Shown here one piece after another: positions 45,697-57,360 of a stretch of DNA of 64,000 bases (its first letter is position 1; each line of letters starts with the position of its first letter). The DNA comes from Girardinichthys multiradiatus. Its lineage: Eukaryota; Chordata; Actinopteri; Cyprinodontiformes; Goodeidae. Both the position numbers and the translations under genes were made by a program. The stretch is from assembly GCF_021462225.1 (NCBI RefSeq), contig NC_061816.1, forward strand, positions 25,901,049 to 25,965,048. The letters run 5' to 3'. The notes beneath the pieces were generated by a model. The model saw nothing but the letters and a program-made list of their open reading frames with translations. It did not search any database and was not told the DNA's origin.

Positions 45697-46812
45697 GTGC
45701 TGACATATGGCATTGAGTGTAAAGACATAACAATATTCTCTCATAACCCTGTCCTGTCTGACCATTTCTTAATAACCTTTGAGTTTAATTTAACCGAGTA
45801 CTCCACACCTGAAAGAAAGTTTCATTATAGTAGATCATTATCAGACGATGCTGTAACAACCTTTAAAGAATCTGTTCCACTTTTAATTTCCTCATTATCA
45901 CAGAAAAACACAGTGGAGGGCAATAATTCTGTTTCTGCCCCTTCACAAATTGATTCTGTTGTTCATAGTGTTTCTTCATCATTGCGTGATGCATTAGACA
46001 ATGTAGCCCCCTTGAAAAAGAAGGTAATAATTCCTAGGAGGCTAGCTCCTTGGTTTAATTCAGATCTGCGTACTTTAAAGCTCAATGTTAGAAAATTGGA
46101 GAGGAAATGGTGCTCTATACACCTAGAGGATTCCTACTTAATCTGGAAAAATAGCCTACTGTTGTATAAAAAGACACTTCACCAAGCTAGAACAGCTTAT
46201 TTCTCATCATTAATAGAAGAGAACAAGAATAATCCCAGGTTTCTCTTTAGTACAGTTGCTAAACTTACACAGAGTCATAGCTCTGTTGAGCCATCCATTC
46301 CCTTAGCTCTTAGCAGCCATGACTTTATGGGATTCTTCTTAAATAAAATTGATTCTATTAAAAAGAAAATATTTGATATACTCCCAAAGATGATTACTTC
46401 ATCTTCAGCAAGTGAGACAACATTGGAAATAACTGTAGAACCTGATTTGTGTTTGGACTGTTTTGATCCTGTGGAGCTTCCTGAGTTATCAGAAATATTA
46501 GTTTCATCTAAACCTTCAACTTGTATGTTAGACCCAATCCCAACCAAATTATTTAAGAAAGTGTTCCCTCTGATTACCTGCCCCATTTTAGGTATGATTA
46601 ATTTATCCTTAGTAAATGGATCAGAACCACAAGCTTTTAAGGTAGCTGTAATTAAACCTTTACTTAAGAAACTTTCGCTTGATCGAGATGACTTGAAAAA
46701 TTACCGACCTATATCCAATCTTCCATTCTTATCTAACATTCTTGAGAAAATTGTTGCTAATCAAATGTGTGAGCATTTACACAGCTATTTACTATTTATA
46801 TGCTTCCAATAG
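45697..46812 (+). pseudogene. LINE ORF2 endonuclease to pre-RT segment
   Basis: Open for 371 codons: SDHFLITFEF endonuclease end, LAPWFNSDLRTLK linker, and the RT entry KPLLKKLSLD and NYRPISNLPFLS. It ends where the RT palm has been deleted. It is the longest LINE frame in the window. Confidence 0.9.
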
Positions 46813-47183
46813 GTCAAATTATCAGGCAGCATAGAATAAATGTTCACTGTTATGCTGATGATACTCAGCTTTACTTATCCATAAATCCTGATGAGCCCAA
46901 CCAGTTAGATAGACTACAAGCATGTCTTGAAGACATAAAAACTTGGATGACTTTAAATTTTTTGCTTCTAAATTCAGACAAGATAGAAGTCGTCGTCTTT
47001 AGAAAAGAAACTGGTTTACTGGTGGTTCCTAGAGTCTCTAGAAGTAGAATGGGAGGCAGATCCTTTAGTTATCAGGCTCCTCTCCTGTGGAACCAGCTCC
47101 CAGTTTTAGTCCGTGAGGCAGACACCCTGTCTACTTTTAAGGCTAGGCTTAAAACTTTCTTTTTTGATAAAGCTTATAGTTAG
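46800..47183 (+). pseudogene. LINE ORF2 C-terminal remnant
   Basis: Contains the RT catalytic CYADDTQLYL and then, after a deletion, the usual ORF2 terminus (YQAPLLWNQLPV, ADTLSTFKARLKTF). Confidence 0.9.
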
Positions 47184-48397
47184 AGTGGCTTAGTTTATCA
47201 GGGAGGGAGCCTTCCTCCCTCCATGTTGGTTGGAGTAAAGGGGAGTCAGGTTTAGCCTAAACCGGCTCAGTTATGGTTGAGGTGCAAACACATCCTCCAT
47301 TTCTGCTACCTGTATGACCCCCTCTCTTTTCCAATGGTTATAATCAGTCTGACAGAGAGAGGTATCCCAATCCTTGTGGTTTTCAGTATAACAATGACCA
47401 TCAGTGGGACCCTTTGTGAGGTTCCTTGAGACGACATTGTTGTAAATAAGCGCCGTTTAACTAAATAATCTGAACTGAAACTATCTCTGTAGTTATGCTG
47501 CTATAGGCTTAGGCTGTTGGAGGACATAACGACCACTTTCACCCTCTTCGCTACATTCTCACACTACTCTCCAATTTTGCATTATTTGCTGTTATTTCAG
47601 CTTTTAACCTTGTTCTCTCTTTTCTCTTCCTAGAAGCTACACCTGGCCTGGCCCTGTTTCTACCTGTGACACCTTTCTGGAGAGGGGAATTGTCCGAGCT
47701 TCTGCTGGCAACAACTTAATGCTCACCCTCTACCGATGATCCACATGGCCCTGTCTTTTATTGTTTAACCCTTTCTCTTTCCTAGACATGGCGACTGACT
47801 GAGCTTCTACTGTAACTAACTCTATTTTCTCTCTTTCAAACTGTAACCTTGAAAACTGGCTCAAAGTTTATCTGTTCTTTCTTTCTAGATGAAACGACTA
47901 AAGGAGCTACATCCAGTAACATTTACCTTTCCTTCCCATAGAAAGTACTCCTATATCAGTGCTTCTTTGTTCTCTTTGTGTCTCTGCTCTGTTCTCTCAA
48001 ACTCCTAGTCGGTCGTGGCAGATGGCCGCTCACACTGAGCCTGGTTCTGCTGGAGGTTTCTTCCTGTTAAAAGGGAGTTTTTCCTCTCCACTGTCGCTAC
48101 ATGCATGCTCAGTATGAGGGATTGCTGCAAAGTCAACACCAGTGACTGTCCACTGTCACTACATGCTCATCCAGGAGGAGTGAATGCTGCAAGTCACTGA
48201 CTGGATGCAATCTGCTGGGTTTCCTTAGATAGAAAAACATTTTATCCAATTTGAATAAAAAGCCAACTCCGACTGCACTGTTCAATGGTTAGGATTAATT
48301 GGAATGTATGTACCTGACTGTTGTGAAGTGCCTTGAGATGACATGTGTTGTGAATTGGCGCTATATAAATAAAACTGAATTGAATTGAACTGAATGT

Positions 48398-49400
48398 GTA
48401 GTTTCCAGTGGTGACCCGTTTATGGAATAACGGTTAACTTTCTGCTCTAGTTACAGGAAAAACAGAATCACAGTGCTGACATGTTTCATTAGGATTATTT
48501 TGATTCATCACTTCCATCATACAGGGTTGTGGTATCACAGCTGGAATTACTTGTAACAAAGGCCTGGGACCATACATACAACACAATCTCTTTTAGTCAT
48601 GTTAGCTGCTTGTTCTACCATCAATAACCAGTTATTATTTGTTCCTGATACTCCAGTAATAACCTGGAACCAATCATCTGCGGTTGAGTTTCCTGGCATA
48701 ATTTTTACTCTCGTCGCTGTGGTCTTAGGGGAGAGAGTTGTTTCAGTTTTTACTTCACAAACAAAAAGGTCAAAGTTTGGGTCTGACCCTGAAACCCAGA
48801 CCCACAGGAGAAAACCCCAACATTTTCCTCCTGATGGAGGATAGTCGGGAGGAAATAGAGTTATGCGTGAGGTTAATTGTTACTTGGATTGCATTATCAC
48901 CTTTATGGAGTCTGAACTTCTTTTGATGACTAGCATAGTCAGTGGTCCCCCAATTTGGGGTCCAATTGTTTCCTTTATCAGCTACCATCGTGGACCATGA
49001 GGTGTCTCTTCTGTCATTAGTTAAGTACCATAATCCTGTCCTTTCCTTCCTCGTTTGGTCAAGCTAATGAGTGGGATCCGCACCACAGCTATGGTATTAG
49101 ATTTCACGCACACTTGAATGCCATAGGTATAAGAATTAAGTTCAGTACACATAGTTGGGTTATCTTGCCCTCCTCAGTTTAGCGCTACTCGTTTAGTATG
49201 ACTAATAGCAGGTGTTGTTATATTTTGATTTATATTGACTGGTTTCCAGAGGTACCAGTAAAATAATAAAGTCAATATGAGGAAAAATATAAATACCCAG
49301 CAACGGACTGCATCATTAAAGCCCCCTAGGGAACTCCCGTCCCTTTGCCCTACGTCCGATTGACGCGCTAGGGAACCCAAACAGCAGACTTCCCATTTTT
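48398..49400 (-). pseudogene. ERV2 envelope, surface part
   Basis: Minus-strand env N-terminal half. A hydrophobic leader (WVFIFFLILTLLFYW, about 49310-49260) is followed by a surface domain with several N-glycosylation sites and a CVVC motif near 48577, comparable to the CXXC motif of gamma-type surface subunits. Breaks: an in-frame TGA at about 49174, a frameshift near 48770 and another near 48560. The LINE at 45412-48391 separates it from its transmembrane half. ERV2 pol is not found upstream. Confidence 0.7.
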
Positions 49401-49690
49401 TTTTCCTGCTCCCCGTAAAGACCTTCGGGCTCCGTGCGGCCAAATTTCAAAGTTTTCGAGGTGTGGCCCACTACCGAAAACCGCCACCAGAGGGAGCAAG
49501 GAGCGTATCCCAAATGGCCCGAATGTTCCCAAACAGCCCGGAGGCAAATGTAACCCAAACGGCCGGCAGTTTCTCAGACGTAGTCGTCTGGCAAACGGCC
49601 CGGGACAAGGTTAGGGAGTGAGCTGGGACTTTTGCCCTACGTTTATTAGTGCAATCTGCGCTGTTTACACGTCTCCCCCATTCCCTTTTA
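49401..49690. other. GC-rich flank, no gene
   Basis: Contains repeated AAACGGCC/AAATGGCC-like motifs (about 49511, 49557, 49593) but no recognised coding sequence. Confidence 0.4.
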
Positions 49691-51488
49691 AACGCTGCGC
49701 ATGTAGAACTGCTCACATAATGAATATCTTATTGATCCAACATAATTCACACATATTTAACGCACTTTAGGCTTTTTTAAGCTTTTAAAAGCCTGCAGTT
49801 ATGTTTCTGAGCCGTTTCATGGAACTTTTTTAATGCAATCAGATCTACTTTCTACGCGTAGTAGTGCGCCAGCCCCTTGGGGGCGAGGTTTTTTTGCCAG
49901 TTCTATTTTTAGAAACTGAGAGGACCTTTAAATTTCGTGCAGTCGCCATTTCACAGCATTTGGACCGTGACTACAACATTAAACAAGTCTAGCATGTACG
50001 TGCAAAGGGAAGACTTTTTAGAAGAGCTGCCAAAACAGAAACCTTTTTACTGCGTCCTGTGGATGCAAGTACATGCTAATCTGCTGTTTTTCAGTTGTTG
50101 TTTTGCCTAAAACCGTCGAAGTGCTGCGAGTGAATAACTCTGAGCTACTATCTTGCCTAAATGGATTGAATAGACGTTTTTGCTGTGTAAAGTTGCCTTG
50201 ACACGAAGTTTTTTTTATCATTAATACTGTTTAAATGAAATTAATTAAAACAGGTTTATGAACATTTAAAGGGAGCTGAAAAAGGTTTATAAACATTTAG
50301 ACACTTAAGAAATAAAGTAATTATAGTTTACCTATGCAAGCGTGACAAACATAGGCAGATTAATGCTACTTTAGTAACCACAGTGCGAAATTGTGAGGAA
50401 TTTGACATTTAAATAAAGGTTTGGTGTCATTGTAATGTTTTAATACCATGTTATAGTAGCTGTGCTTGAATTTTATCATACCTTTAAATGCTTTCATGAA
50501 TTTAATCAGTGTAGACTGCATGATTTGAGTTATCACTGACATTTATGAGCTTTACTATTCCTCATTTGCTTCTCTCCAAACAGTTCAACATGACCCTGAC
50601 AAAATCATCTGGTTTGTGCCTCATGTTCAAACGTACATATGTAGCAATGTCCCACCACCTCAAGCGCTCCCATAGGGTGACGAACCTGCAGGAGAGGGAA
50701 ATCTTGCTCAAGCAGGCCTCTGGAAGAGTAAATATTAGGAATATACCATGTCCTGTGTCCGGCTGCACCTACAATAAGGGCAGGTGTGACAAACACCTGC
50801 GTACAGGCCATCCAGAGCTGACGGACACAATAAGGACAACCTACATTGATGTGGCGAAAGAGAAGACAAAGCGGCTGCTCATGGAGCTGAGGGCAACGAA
50901 CCCGGTTCCTCCAATGGCTTCTGCCCTTGATCTGGGGAGCGAGGATGAGGAAGGGGCTGATGTCGGATCCCCTCACGCAGCCCCCAGCTTCGACTGTGGC
51001 GGCTGCCGCTCTTTAGCATTGGAGAACGAGGTTCTCAAAAACGAGCTGGCCAAGCTTCGGTCCAGCTACAAGGCTCTCCACAAGCGCCTCAGGCGGGTAT
51101 TAAAGGGGAAGGGCTTGGTGAGAATATTATTATTTTTATTTTATTTTAGGTGAAACACACTATGAAGATTTATGACATGCAGAATGAGGTTTTCAAGCTT
51201 TGATTTCTGCTAACTATGAAGGTTTTCTCCTTCCTTTCAGCTAAAGAGAAGATGACATTTAACATTAAAAGAGCTCTGAACAACATGACATAATATTTTG
51301 AATGCAAAACGATTATCTGTGATTATGTGTTTCTAGTCTGCCTCAGATGTTGCTGGGGTATCAGAGGAGGAGGAGGAGGAGGACGCTGGGCCCTCATCCT
51401 CAGGTTTAACATTAACATCCCAGGCAGTGTCCCCAGCTTCATCTAAGCCTGCAGGGTCTCAGTCTTCCTCCCAGGCGGAAGGAGAGCA
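49691..51488 (+). pseudogene. Upstream zinc-finger module copy (ZF-A)
   Basis: A truncated paralogue of the recombinase gene downstream. The 5' region from about 49700 matches 51535 onwards (TTTAAACGCTG, GTTATGTTTCTGAGCCGTTT, CGAAGTGCTGCGAG), including a possible first exon whose donor is GC instead of GT (near 50068). The coding exon 50584-51117 (ATG 50590) gives two C2H2-like fingers, the first altered (one Cys replaced by Phe), then a helical region with heptads. A second exon starts at 51337 (acidic, Ser-rich) and is cut off at about 51487. No recombinase exons follow in this copy. Confidence 0.6.
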
Positions 51489-51522
51489 TGTTGCACAGTT
51501 GGTTGAGATTTGGTTAATTTCA
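51489..51522 (+). repeat. 34-base repeat, inverted at 57158-57191
   Basis: A 34-base stretch starting TGTTGCACAGTTGGTTGAG is the exact reverse complement of 57158-57191. It sits directly between the truncated ZF-A module and the promoter of the main recombinase gene. It may be part of a miniature element. Confidence 0.85.
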
Positions 51523-54500
51523 CCCGCTTTAAACGCTGTGCATCTAGAGCTTCTCAAGTAATTAACAACTCATTGATCCACCATAAATCACGCACTTTTA
51601 ACCACACTTTATGCTTTTTTAAACTTTTAAAAGCCTGCCGTTATGTTTCTGAGCCGTTTCATGGAGTTTTTATTTTTAATTGAATGGGATCTACTTTCTG
51701 CACAAACTACGCATCTAAGTTCGCGGGGCTCATTGGGGTCGGGGCTTGTATTTTCAGGAAACATTTCGTGGAGTCGCCATTTTAGAGAGCATTCGAACCG
51801 TGACTGACCAAACAGTTGTTTGCGTGTGCCTGCAAGAAGAGCAGATTTTGAACGAGCTTTTAAAACAACACGTTTGCTATCGTTTCCAGTGGATGTAAGT
51901 ACATTCTAATTTGCTGTTTTTCAGTTGTTTTTGCTTAAAATCGTCGAAGTGCTGCGAGCGAATGACTACACACTGATTGTTGTTTAAGACTCTGAATCTG
52001 TCTGATTACAATGAATTGACGTCTGTTTGCTGTGTAAAGTTGCCTTGATGCAACGTTTTATTTGTTAGAAATGCTTTGTGACTCACATACACTGTCCCCC
52101 CGTTTTGTTTTCTATTTTGTTCTGTTTAGACCATGTCTGAGAAGAGGGAGGTCAAGTGCCCCATGTGCAACTGCACATACTTGAACATTGCCCGGCACTT
52201 CAAGGCGGCTCACAGATGCGCAAATTTAAAAGAGAGGTCCATCTTGGTGAAGTGGGCAACAGGACATATCAATATTCGTTCCTGCCCATGTCCTGTGCTG
52301 GGCTGTAAGTACAACCCTGGCCACCACCTGGATAGACACATTACAAACACACACAGTGAGCTGTCTGACACCCACAAAGAGGAGATGCTGGCCCGTGCCA
52401 GGACGGTCCAGGCAAGGCTCCTGCTGGGGGAGCTGCGCGCGTCAATGAGCACTCCAGCCATGGTCTCAGACTTTGACAAGAGGGAGCTGGAAGACCTGTA
52501 CGCGCCGGCTGGACAGGTGGTGGAGCAGCAGCAGCCTAGTTCCACTCGAGACCCGGTGTGCTGCAGTGCTGCCTGCGCAGAACATTTGAAAAGGTCATCA
52601 ATTAATTATCATTATTAATTCATCTTCAAGAGAGGAAATAATAGAGAAATGCAGCTTAAAGTGATTGTGATTTTCATATCAGCTACAAATCTGAGCTGGA
52701 CACCATGGCAAAGATCAGGGTGGACCTGGAGTCTAGGTTGGAGCAGCAGCAGCAGACGATAACCACTTTAAAAAGATTTGTGGCCAGTCTTAGGAGGCAG
52801 CACGCTCCCACTGCTCAAAAGGTAGGCTTGGCTTGTTATTTGAGGGGGGGTTTTCTGAGTGGGGGGGAAGGGTCATGTAACTGACGTAGTACGTGTGTTT
52901 GTGTGTGACAGGTTAAGAGAAAGAGGACTGAGGTGGAGGAGGCATCCACCAGCTGCCAATTGGAGCCGCAGTCCGGTGGAGAAACACAGGTGAGAACGTC
53001 ATCGTTGAGGCACTGGTTTCTGGAGAGGTGGACCATTCTGTGAGTGGATGAGAGATCCACAGTGAATACATTTTAAAGTACACCTCTTTGTCTCTCTCTC
53101 TCTCAGGTCACTGAAGAGCAGGAGACCACCACCTCAGCTGCACCATCCAACCTCCCCACCCCGAAGGAGGTGATCCAGATCCCTGGAGCGAAAGAGCAGA
53201 TTGTGTTGCCAACTCATGCGATAGGAGCAGAGGAGGAAAAAGAGACTGCGGGCCCAGCATCCTTCTCTTGGTCAGCTGGAACAGGAAAGGGCAACTTGAT
53301 GAGGCGCATAATCCTGCCAGAATCTATGGGTGAGTCAGGGGTTTCTGCCCCATGTGCAAACGTACATATGTAGCAATGTCCCACCACCTCAAGCGCTCCC
53401 ATAGGGTGACGAACCTGCAGGAGAGGGAAATCTTGCTTAAGCAGGCCTCTGGAAGAGTAAATATTAGGAATATACCATGTCCTGTGTCCGGCTGCACCTA
53501 CAATAAGGGCAGGTGTGACAAACACCTGCGTACAGGCCATCCAGAGCTGACGGACACAATAAGGACAACCTACATTGATGTGGCGAAAGAGAAGAAGACA
53601 AAGCAGCTGCTCATGGAGCTGAGGGCAACGAACCCGGTTCCTCCAATGGCTTCTGCCCTTGATCTGGGGAGCGAGGATGAGGAAGGGGCTGATGTCGGGT
53701 CCCCTTACGCAGCCCCCAGCTTCGACTGTGGCGGCTGCCGCTCTTTAGCATTGGAGAACGAGGTTCTCAAAAACGAGCTGGCCAAGCTTCGGTCCAGCTC
53801 CAAAGCTCTCCACAAGCGCCTCAGGAGGGTATTAAAGGGGAAGGGCTTGGTGAGAATATTATTATTATTTTTTATTTTAGGTGAAACACACTATGAAGAT
53901 TTATGACATGCAGAATGAGGTTTTCAAGCTTTGATTTCTGCTAACTATGAAGGTTTTCTCCTTCCTTTCAGCTAAAGAGAAGATGACATTTAACATTAAA
54001 AGAGCTCTGAACAACATGACATAATATTTTGAATGCAAAACGATTATCTGTGATTATGTGTTTCTAGTCTGCCTCAGATGTTGCTGGGGTATCAGAGGAT
54101 GAGGAGGAGGGGGACGCTGGGCCCTCATCCTCAGGTTTATCATTAACATCCCAGGCAGTGTCCCCAGCTTCATCTAAGTCTGCAGGGGCTCAGTCTTCCT
54201 CCCATGCCATGTCCCGAGCTACCACCAAGGCTGCAGGGGCTCAGTCTTCCTCCCAGGCGGACCTGCCCAACAGATTTTTGACTTTCCCCAAATCTATCGG
54301 TAATTAATTAGGTATATCAAATGTTCACAATAAAATATATTTCTGTGCTTGTCAAGTTTAATACACACAAACATCTCTCAACAGAGCAGTACATTGGGGT
54401 ATATCAACGTTTTTTGGAGGGAGCTTGCCCCTCCAAAAAACAAATTGAAAATTCCTTCTCCTGGGTGTCCAGGGTGAGGGCATTTTTAAATTACATGGCC

Positions 54501-56473
54501 CTGGGGAACTCAGAGGTGAACAGCTGGCTGTTCTTGAGTGATACGCTGAAGATCCAAAAGTAAGGAGCTCTTTGCTATTCAGCATTTTACACACTTGCAA
54601 CAAAAGCAGAGATAAACTCATTTATATGTTTTTTTGTGTGTGTTTGTTTTGTTTTTTCAGCTGGACCGCACAACTTCTGAAGGCTGGGAAGAAAATAACA
54701 ACGGTTATGTTTTACTTGAGGAATGTTTATCAGTTCCTTCAGTATTTCAAAGATACTCCACCCCAACGTAGCCGTATGTCCAAGTCACAAGTGATTGGTT
54801 CCATTCGCATGGTGCGCTCCTGCATGAGGCACATGCAAGCGAAGGTAACCCTTCATCAGATCAGTGTGAAGTCAGCCAAAGAGAAGCGGGCCATCTCCCA
54901 GGAGGTCCTTGCCGCCTACAGGCAGCAGGCGAGGGAAAAAATCCCACAGCTTCTGGGTGAGAATCAGTCATTTTTTTTACCCTTAAATAGTTAGCAGGTT
55001 CAAACCATTGATGGATGGACAATAGGTTTTTCTAATGTTCTTGCAAAAAACACATTCTCTGTCCCTCAGACAAGATGAAAGATGACCTGAGCCTGCAGCT
55101 GCGCTACAGGTTCTATGGCTACTTCAGCGCCTTTGTGAACTCCATCTATGGTCACAGGACTGGTGTTCTCACCAACATGACCATCCAAGAGGTCAACGAG
55201 GCGAGGAAGAACTCGGGCCCGGATGCTTCGGGTTGTGTAATCAATGTGAGTAATATGGTGCCAGATGAAAAATACACTCGTTTTATTTATTGTGTATGAT
55301 GTTTCACTACTGATTAATTGTCATTGTTTTTCTTGCAGATTGCCGGGCCCAAGACCAACAAGGCCTTTGGCTATGCCCAGATTTATCTGGACTCCACAGA
55401 GTTCAGTTGGCTGGAAAGGTGGATTGAGCTGCAGGCACAGCTCAATCCAAAATCGAACCTGGTCTTCATCAGTGGCTCAAAAACACCGGCCAAGAACATG
55501 GTGAAGTACCTGCAGCTGGTGTGGACAGAAATGGGGCTTCCAGGAAGGCCGACATTTACTGCAGTTGCCACACATGTGAGTTGCACTGCACCATTATATC
55601 TTCTTGCTCTGACTTGCAGACAAGGTGCAGAGTAGAATCGTTCCTTGAAATATTCAGAATAATGTAAAAATAATTACGTTATGTGTGCTTCTTTGTCCCT
55701 CTCTCATCCCTTTTTCCCTCAGGCCAATAACTTCCACTGTCCGGAAATTCGGAGCAGGCTGTCCGCCGTGATGTTCCACGACACGGCCACTGCTGACAAA
55801 TTTTATGTTAGTCACCTCAACATGGAGCAGTCGCTTGAGGTTAGGCGGCTATTTGAGGAAGACACACACGGTGCCTCTGCTCCTGGGCCGTCTTCGACCT
55901 CACTCCCTGAACCCAGGGTGCCCGCCAGGCCGACGTCCGACAAACGCAAGAGGCATGTTTCCGTCTCGGAATCCACCAGCAGTGAGGAGAAGGCGGAGGT
56001 TCCGTATCAGGAAAGTGGATCCTCTGCGCTGGAGGAAGAGATGGAAGAAATCAATCGTGCCAAGAGGCGGCTGGCCAAGAAGCGAGGAGGTGATGGCAAG
56101 GAGGAAGAGGATGACGAGGATGATGAGCAGGAGCAGGGGGAGAAGGACCAGCAGGAGGAGGATGAGGAGGATCAGCAGCAGCAGGAGGAGGAGCAGCAAG
56201 AGGAGGATCTGAAGGTAAGGGATTTTCTCTGACATTCTACAAGGCCACCTCTCGGGCAAGAAGAACTCTTTTGAGAGCTGAGAAAAGGAGGAACAATCCC
56301 TTGTTTTAATAGTAGCGATATTGCACTTTGTAAATATATATATATATATTTTTTATATATATTTATAGAGTTTTTGTAGGATCTCTGCTCCTCCCCTTCT
56401 GGTTGGTTCTGGCAACTCATTGTCTGCAGCTGCAACGCATTCTCCTAATGAGCTCATGGGCTTCTTAAGGTAG
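51523..56473 (+). CDS. Zinc-finger tyrosine recombinase gene (Crypton-like)
   Basis: Multi-exon model; all junctions are AG/GT and phases agree. Coding exons: 52133-52593 (two C2H2-like fingers, CPMC and CPVLGC), 52683-52821 (coiled coil), 52912-52989, 53107-53329, then 54385-54559, 54661-54956 (helical, core-binding-like), 55070-55245, 55339-55575, 55723-56214 and possibly 56369-56473. A 5' untranslated exon ends near 51895 (GTAAGT donor). The recombinase core shows the box I Arg in GHRTGVLTNM, a Lys in KTNKAFGYAQ, and His plus the Tyr nucleophile in FHDTATADKFY. The second conserved Arg is not obvious, so activity is uncertain. The tail (about 56090-56214) is extremely acidic. AATAAA signals occur at 56691 and 56955. 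Host gene or Crypton-derived element cannot be settled here. Confidence 0.72.
53336..54299 (+). CDS. Duplicated zinc-finger segment (ZF-C)
   Basis: A near-identical copy of 50620-51480, introns included, lying inside the recombinase gene after the 53107-53329 exon. It encodes fingers CPMC...H and CPVSGC...H, with the first Cys pair intact unlike ZF-A, and heptads in a frame open to 53849 (GTGAGA donor). A following exon at 54068-54299 is acidic and Ser-rich and ends FLTFPKSIG. That exon ends in phase 1 and joins properly to 54385. The ZF-C exon has no acceptor or promoter of its own and is out of frame with the exon before it. The preceding donor at 53330 could also splice straight to 54385 in phase. 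Alternative N-termini are therefore possible. Confidence 0.6.
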
Positions 56474-57109
56474 CTGCTGATACATACCTTTGCTGGAACA
56501 TAACCTCAGTTATGTGGACTCCTGTCTGTCTGTCTGCCAACATCTGGTAATACTCCCTCCTAAGGACTGCACTGTAAATATTCTCATCACCAGTACTCTC
56601 TCTCTCTCCTTGGATTCCTGGGTTTACCTCCTCCTCCTCTGGCTTCTGGACAACTCCAGCTCAAGATTCCTTAAACAAAGTCTACAGTAGAAATAAACCT
56701 CATTTACCGTCTTATCCTGTGTGCTGAGTCTGTTTCATCCTCTGGTTTTGTTCTACTTCAACTATCTAAGCAATTCATGATAGTTTTAATATCTTGTTGA
56801 TTTGTGTGTGTTCTTTTAACAGTTGTATTTTAAGGTGATTTTTGATTACGCAGATATTGCACATTGTAAATAGTTTTTATATATTCATATAGTTTTAATA
56901 TCTTGTTCATTTTTGTGTGTTGTTACAACAGTTGTATTTTATGGTCATGTTTCAATAAAAAATAAAACTACACCTTCTCAGCTATCTTTTTGTGTCATAC
57001 ACATAATGGTGTTAGAAAAAAAAAAAAAAAAAACAGAACAGGGCATTTGATCCTTTCTTGATGATTTGGCCCATTCTGCCCTATTGACTTTTAAATTCAA
57101 CTTTCCCTA
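56474..57109. other. 3' untranslated region of recombinase gene
   Basis: Contains AATAAA signals at about 56691 and 56955, several TTTTAATATCTTGTT-like repeats and a poly-A tract at about 57018-57033. No further coding sequence is seen. Confidence 0.5.
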
Positions 57110-57360
57110 AGGTTAATGTGTGCCAAGTGTCCCAAAACACTAATTGTGGGCATTTGATGAAATTAACCAAATCTCAACCAACTGTGCAACACGTGTTGAA
57201 AACAACATACTCTCAACATGAGTTTTGGGACATTTGGCATACATTAACATTATGGAAGGTGTCAGGCAAAAGTCCACCCATGGTTCCTAATGCTCCATTG
57301 ACTTTTGACTTACACTTTCCCCAATGAGAATGTATGCCAAGTGTCCCATTTTGGACAGTG
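57110..57360. repeat. Fold-back repeat (MITE-like)
   Basis: The block GTTAATGTGTGCCAAGTGTC (about 57113) recurs inverted at about 57223-57250 and again directly near 57328 (ATGTATGCCAAGTGTCCCA). The region includes the 34-base sequence (57158-57191) whose complement is at 51489-51522. Confidence 0.6.

Larger units (their letters stand above)
45412..48391 (+). mobile_element. L2-type LINE in ERV2 env
   Basis: 5'-truncated, internally deleted LINE flanked by GAATGT at 45406-45411 and 48392-48397. It carries the endonuclease end and pre-RT region (45697-46790), then jumps to the RT motif CYADDTQ (about 46850). A second deletion leads to the ORF2 end (LLWNQLPV, FFFDKAYS, stop about 47183), followed by a long 3' region ending GCGCTATATAAATAAAACTG. 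Plus strand, opposite to the ERV. Confidence 0.92.

Noticed and set aside
51241..51258. Extra exon after TTTCAG at 51240 in the ZF modules
   Set aside because: It hits a stop after four codons; the next acceptor at 51336 keeps the frame and is preferred.
51489..57191. Definite transposon termini around the recombinase gene
   Set aside because: The right-hand repeat belongs to a fold-back element and no target duplication is seen, so it is kept only as a hypothesis.
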